This document shows positions 32,155 to 35,664 of a stretch of DNA of 35,664 nucleotides, piece by piece. Below the pieces are notes generated by a model. That model had not been told where the DNA came from, made no database searches, and saw only the letters and a list, made by a program, of their open reading frames with translations. Where the stretch lies: the NCBI GenBank assembly GCA_016927865.1, contig JAFGLU010000061.1:1-35664 (forward strand), read 5' to 3'. Source of the DNA: Anaerolineaceae bacterium. Lineage in GTDB: Bacteria; Chloroflexota; Anaerolineae; Anaerolineales; Anaerolineaceae. Within the stretch, counting starts at the first letter, position 1; every line of letters starts with the position of its first letter. Position numbers and translations under genes: made by a program.

Positions 32155-35100
32155 ATGGACCCTAGAATTCCAGTTATAAATACGAAAATTGTGGTCCCGC
32201 GCCGGCGCGCAGATTTGCTTTCCCGCCAGCGTCTGATCGATCTACTGAATGAGCTGTTAGAGCTCAAGCTGGTCATCGTCGCCGCCCCTGCGGGTTACGG
32301 TAAAACATCACTGCTCGTCGATTTTTTTGCCGCCTCTGGGCTGCCTCCTTGCTGGCTGTCGCTCGACCCGCTTGACCAGGATATCCCTCGCTTCCTGGCC
32401 CATTTCATTGCCTGTATCCGCGCGCGCTTCCCCCGCTTTGGCAAAGTCAGCCTGGGGGTGCTGCAAAACACCGACCAGGACCAACTCAATCTCGATGCGC
32501 TGGTGGCAGTCATCGCCAACGATGCCTACCAAAACATCAGCGAGCATTTTGCAATAGTTATTGACGACTACCATCTGGTAGAGGAATCCCGTTCCATCCC
32601 CTACTTCCTCAACCAGTTTGTCCAGCGGGTGGATGAAAACTGTCATGTGGTCATCGCCTCGCGCACCCTGCTCAACTTGCCAGACATGCCATTACTGGTT
32701 GCGCGCTCGCTGGTGGGCGGTTTATCATTCGAGGAGCTGGCCTTCCAACCCCGCGAAATCCAGGACCTTTGGCTGAAGAACTACCGGCAAGCGCTCTCGG
32801 AGGAGGAAGCCGGTGGTCTTGCAGAAAAAACAGAAGGTTGGATCACTGGCCTGCTGCTCACTCGACAGGTGCCCGGTGACCTGGCGCTCGACCGGCTGAA
32901 GGCCGGTCCATCCTCCGATACAGGCTTGTACGAGTATCTCGCCCAGCAGGTGCTCAGCAGCCAACCCCAAACCACCCAAAATTTCTTGCTGTGGACTTCT
33001 TTCCTCGAGGAGTTTGATGCGCCTTTGTGCGAAGAGGTGCTGCCTGCCGCGCTGGGGGTTCAAGCCAATTGGGCCGAGCTGGTTGAGCAAGTTTTACGCG
33101 CCAATCTTTTCATTCAGACAGTAGGCGATGACCATATCTGGCTGCGCTACCATCATCTTTTCCGCGACTTTTTACAGCAGCGCCTGGTTAGCACGCGCCC
33201 AGAACAGGCCGAGAAAATCCAACTGCGCCTGGCCGAACACTTTATTCAGCTCGGCGAATGGGAGCGGGTCTTTGATATCTATAAACGTTTTGGCGACCCG
33301 CTCACCCTGGCCGACTTGATTGAACAAGCCGGCGAAACCCTGGTCACGCGCGGACGCTGGTCAACCATCTCCGAATGGCTGGGCCATCTACCGGCGGAAA
33401 TAGTCCGACAACGTCCATCGCTGATAGCTCTCCGCGGCGTAATGTCTTACTTCAAGGGTGATTTTGAGAATGCAAGCGAACTTCTCTCACAGGCCGCAGG
33501 AATATATCAGGAAAAAGGTCAATTTCAAGAACTAGCAAAAACAATCATTCGAAGAGCGGCAATGTTTCGGATGGTTGGTAACCTTCCCGACGCACAGAAG
33601 GATGCTGAGCTGGCTTTATCCTTAGCAAACCAACACGAGCTATCTCCAGCAATCCACGCGGACGCTTTGTTTTCACTGGGGACAATTTCACTAGTCCGCG
33701 GAGAGATCCGTGACGCGCTAGGAAATTTCGATCAAGCCCAACAAATCTATGCCGCCCTTAATGACCAGGACACTCTTGCCAAGGTTGCCCAACAAGAGGG
33801 TATGGCCTCCAAGAACCTGGGATTGTATCCAGAAGCAGAACAAGCCTATCGCCGCGCCCTGGATCATTTCCAGGCTACAGGCAATTTGAGCTGGCAAGCC
33901 AACCTGCTCAACAACCTGGGCGTTCTCCAGCATATGCAGGGTGACTTTGAAGAGGCTTCTGCTTCGTTTGAGAAAGCCGTCCAATATGCTCGCCTGGGCA
34001 GTTATTTTCGCCTGGAAGCTTACGCCCTGGCCAGTATCGGCGACCTGTACCATGATGCAGACGCAGCCGAGGAAGCGTTGGAGGCCTACCGCCAATCCCG
34101 GCCCATCGCCTTGCGCATTAACGACCGTTCACTACTTTTCTACCTGGACATAATGGAGGCTGCCCTGGTTCGGGCTGCCGGACAATTTGAACGGGCTGCT
34201 CAACTGCTCAAAAATGCCCGGCACGCTTTTGAAATTAGCCAATCTGCCAGCCAAGAGGCACTCTTCCACCTGGAAAGAGGTCGCCTTTTAGTAGAACAAC
34301 ATCGTTGTGCTGAGGCATTGGGCGACCTGCGCCAGAGCGTCGCTTTTTACGACCGCCAGGGGCACAGCGCAGATGGTCTTTCCGCTCATTTGTATCTGGC
34401 CGTGGCGGAATTTGAAGCGGGAGATCGTGGCGCAGCCTGGGAGTTGTTGCACGGCTTACAGACTGCTGCGGTTCTCCCCGATACCCATTACGCTGTCGCT
34501 GTATGCGGGCACCGCCTTCATGCCCGGCTGGAAGCCCTGCTCAAAGACGTCGAGTTTGAGCAAGCCGCCTCGGTCATCCTTCGCCAGGTCGAACGCCTGG
34601 AACGCCGTCTCCCCGCCATCCGCCGGGTTTTGCGCCGCCAGGTGCAAACCGTTCCACTCGGCCCGCCCAAGTTAATCATCCACACCCTGGGTAAAATCCA
34701 GGTGCGCGTCAACGGGAAACTGGTCACCCTCAGCGATTGGCAGGCCCAAACCGCCCGAGATTTATTCCTGCTGCTGGTGGCTCACCCAGAAGGGCTGGAA
34801 AAAGAAGAAATTGGCGAGATTCTGTGGCCCGATTCGACCACCGCCGAATTAAAACTGCGTTTTAAGAATAATATCTACCGCGTCCGGCGAGCCATTGGCA
34901 AAGAAGCCATTATTTTTGACATCGAATCTTACCGCTTCAACCGCGACCTGGATTACGAAGAAGACGCCGAAGCTTTCTTGCGAGAGATTGACATCGCCAG
35001 TCATGGCAACCTCGAGCACCGCATCTATCATTACCGCGCAGCATTAAAATACTACAAAGGCGATTACCTGCCCGAGCTATCCGGTTTTTGGGTTGTCACC

Positions 35101-35388
35101 CAACGCCAGCATTTATATGAAGTCTTCATGGATGCTCTGCTCAAGTTGGCCGATTTAGAGATCCAGGCCCGTCAGTTTGACACTGCCTTGAACCATGCCC
35201 AGCGCGCGCTTTCAGAGGACAGGTGTCTCGAAGTGGCCTACCGCCTGGCCATGCACGCTTACGCCGGTCTTGGCAACCGCGCCGGGGTCATGCGCCAATA
35301 CGAAGCCTGCTGCCAGGCACTGGAAGAAGAGTTCCACGCTAAACCTTCCGAACAAACTCGCCAGTTATTTACCATCCTCACGAAATGA
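32155..35388 (+). CDS. Large MalT-like STAND ATPase/TPR regulator with C-terminal BTAD (SARP-type) module
   Basis: A 1077-residue cytoplasmic signalling protein. The start NTKIVVPRRRADLLSRQRL matches the N-terminus of MalT/LAL regulators. Walker A is AAPAGYGKTS (43-52) and Walker B is FAIVIDDYH (132-140), so an NTP-dependent switch is likely. Helical TPR-type repeats fill about residues 400-800 and should sense a ligand or partner. From about residue 839 there is a winged helix (KIQVRVNGKLVTLSDWQAQT, LFLLLVAHPEGL, EILWPDS) followed by a bacterial transcriptional activation domain, the order seen in AfsR/SARP proteins; MalT itself has a LuxR helix instead. No good ribosome-binding site precedes the ATG. 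Codons around 33500-33760 look AT-richer than the rest. Targets are unknown. Confidence 0.88.
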   Translation: MDPRIPVINTKIVVPRRRADLLSRQRLIDLLNELLELKLVIVAAPAGYGKTSLLVDFFAASGLPPCWLSLDPLDQDIPRFLAHFIACIRARFPRFGKVSLGVLQNTDQDQLNLDALVAVIANDAYQNISEHFAIVIDDYHLVEESRSIPYFLNQFVQRVDENCHVVIASRTLLNLPDMPLLVARSLVGGLSFEELAFQPREIQDLWLKNYRQALSEEEAGGLAEKTEGWITGLLLTRQVPGDLALDRLKAGPSSDTGLYEYLAQQVLSSQPQTTQNFLLWTSFLEEFDAPLCEEVLPAALGVQANWAELVEQVLRANLFIQTVGDDHIWLRYHHLFRDFLQQRLVSTRPEQAEKIQLRLAEHFIQLGEWERVFDIYKRFGDPLTLADLIEQAGETLVTRGRWSTISEWLGHLPAEIVRQRPSLIALRGVMSYFKGDFENASELLSQAAGIYQEKGQFQELAKTIIRRAAMFRMVGNLPDAQKDAELALSLANQHELSPAIHADALFSLGTISLVRGEIRDALGNFDQAQQIYAALNDQDTLAKVAQQEGMASKNLGLYPEAEQAYRRALDHFQATGNLSWQANLLNNLGVLQHMQGDFEEASASFEKAVQYARLGSYFRLEAYALASIGDLYHDADAAEEALEAYRQSRPIALRINDRSLLFYLDIMEAALVRAAGQFERAAQLLKNARHAFEISQSASQEALFHLERGRLLVEQHRCAEALGDLRQSVAFYDRQGHSADGLSAHLYLAVAEFEAGDRGAAWELLHGLQTAAVLPDTHYAVAVCGHRLHARLEALLKDVEFEQAASVILRQVERLERRLPAIRRVLRRQVQTVPLGPPKLIIHTLGKIQVRVNGKLVTLSDWQAQTARDLFLLLVAHPEGLEKEEIGEILWPDSTTAELKLRFKNNIYRVRRAIGKEAIIFDIESYRFNRDLDYEEDAEAFLREIDIASHGNLEHRIYHYRAALKYYKGDYLPELSGFWVVTQRQHLYEVFMDALLKLADLEIQARQFDTALNHAQRALSEDRCLEVAYRLAMHAYAGLGNRAGVMRQYEACCQALEEEFHAKPSEQTRQLFTILTK

Positions 35389-35396
35389 ACGACCTA

Positions 35397-35515
35397 GGTA
35401 CCTGTCCGAAAATTCGGAAGGGAAGCGATTTTGAGGTTGTTGTGCGTGCTTCGCACGCACAACAACCTCAAAATCGCAAACCTCCCCAAAAATTTTTGGG
35501 ATAGGTTCTAAGAGG
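35397..35515. repeat. Composite palindromic element (about 119 bp), tip GCTTCGC
   Basis: The inner part is a perfect palindrome with 25-bp arms, 35425-35449 and 35453-35477, around TTC (arm starts GCGATTTTGAGGTTGTTGTG). Outside it imperfect arms continue to both ends: TACCTGTCCGAAAATT on the left and the complement of AATTTTTGGGATAGGTTC on the right. The ends resemble terminal inverted repeats of DDE transposons, and CTA flanks both sides (possible 3-bp duplication). It has no coding capacity, like a MITE. The rest of the window, 35516-35664, is AT-rich and holds nothing I can name. Confidence 0.75.
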
Positions 35516-35664
35516 TTCTCTCGCTAAGTTGGTAGTTTATTTTTGAGAAGTAGGCCTCTTTTATTTTTGCCTGAGTATTAGTATTACAGCGCAAAGTTAG
35601 CCTCAAATTTCGCTAACCTAGCGAGCTTAGATTTTCGATGAGAGCAATAAGCTTGATAGTTTCG

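Noticed and set aside
35397..35515. Complete insertion sequence
   Set aside because: There is no transposase frame; the element is all dyad.

Overview
The window is GC-rich, densely coded bacterial DNA, apparently from an anaerobic member of the Chloroflexota (Anaerolineae-like). This rests on the gene families and on their similarity to what that group carries, not on a marker gene: there is no rRNA or tRNA here. The start of selB at the left edge suggests that the organism uses selenocysteine.

Layout. (1) 1-6558, minus strand: hydA (dihydropyrimidinase/hydantoinase) is followed without real gaps by three membrane proteins resembling the antiporter and NuoK subunits of complex I/Mrp, then by a coiled-coil protein and the 5' part of selB. 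(2) 6771-10779: an MFS transporter (+), convergent with a large secreted glycoside-hydrolase-like protein (-). (3) 11002-19453, plus strand: folD, an 8-oxoguanine deaminase/SsnA-like amidohydrolase, adenine deaminase, a GntR/UTRA regulator, ygeY-like M20 hydrolase, ygeW-like carbamoyltransferase and carbamate kinase. (4) 19811-28667, plus strand: a complete BMP-type nucleoside ABC importer (lipoprotein, double ATPase, two permeases), a threonine-synthase-like PLP enzyme, a family 2 glycosyltransferase and a second fold-type II PLP enzyme. (5) 28806-31803: an unrecognised 180-residue protein (+), then a minus-strand operon of an SAH-type HD alarmone hydrolase, a propeller-like protein, a NUDIX hydrolase and a membrane-anchored HhH protein. 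(6) 32155-35388: a 1077-residue MalT-like STAND/TPR regulator with a C-terminal BTAD module.

Regions 3 and 4 plus hydA read as a purine and ureide catabolic island. Nucleosides or bases would enter through the BMP importer and be deaminated by Ade and the 8-oxoguanine-deaminase-like enzyme. Ring opening and ureide processing would involve HydA and YgeY, and YgeW plus carbamate kinase would yield ATP from a carbamoyl group. The gene set resembles the ygeW-ygeY-hyuA-yqeA-ssnA cluster of E. coli, which is linked to anaerobic purine/urate breakdown. No ygeX, ygfK or xdhD homologue is recognisable here; two other PLP enzymes are present instead.

The most unusual non-coding structure is a set of long, perfect intergenic palindromes (23-26 bp arms) at 15983, 18373, 28684, 29358 and 35425. 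Their arms differ in sequence, but the tip is always GCGAAGC (or its complement, once with a single change). Two pairs bracket gene blocks with opposite tip orientation. Larger imperfect palindromes at 6633 and 35397, and half-copies at 1510, 7911 and 31864, appear related. No transposase is present.
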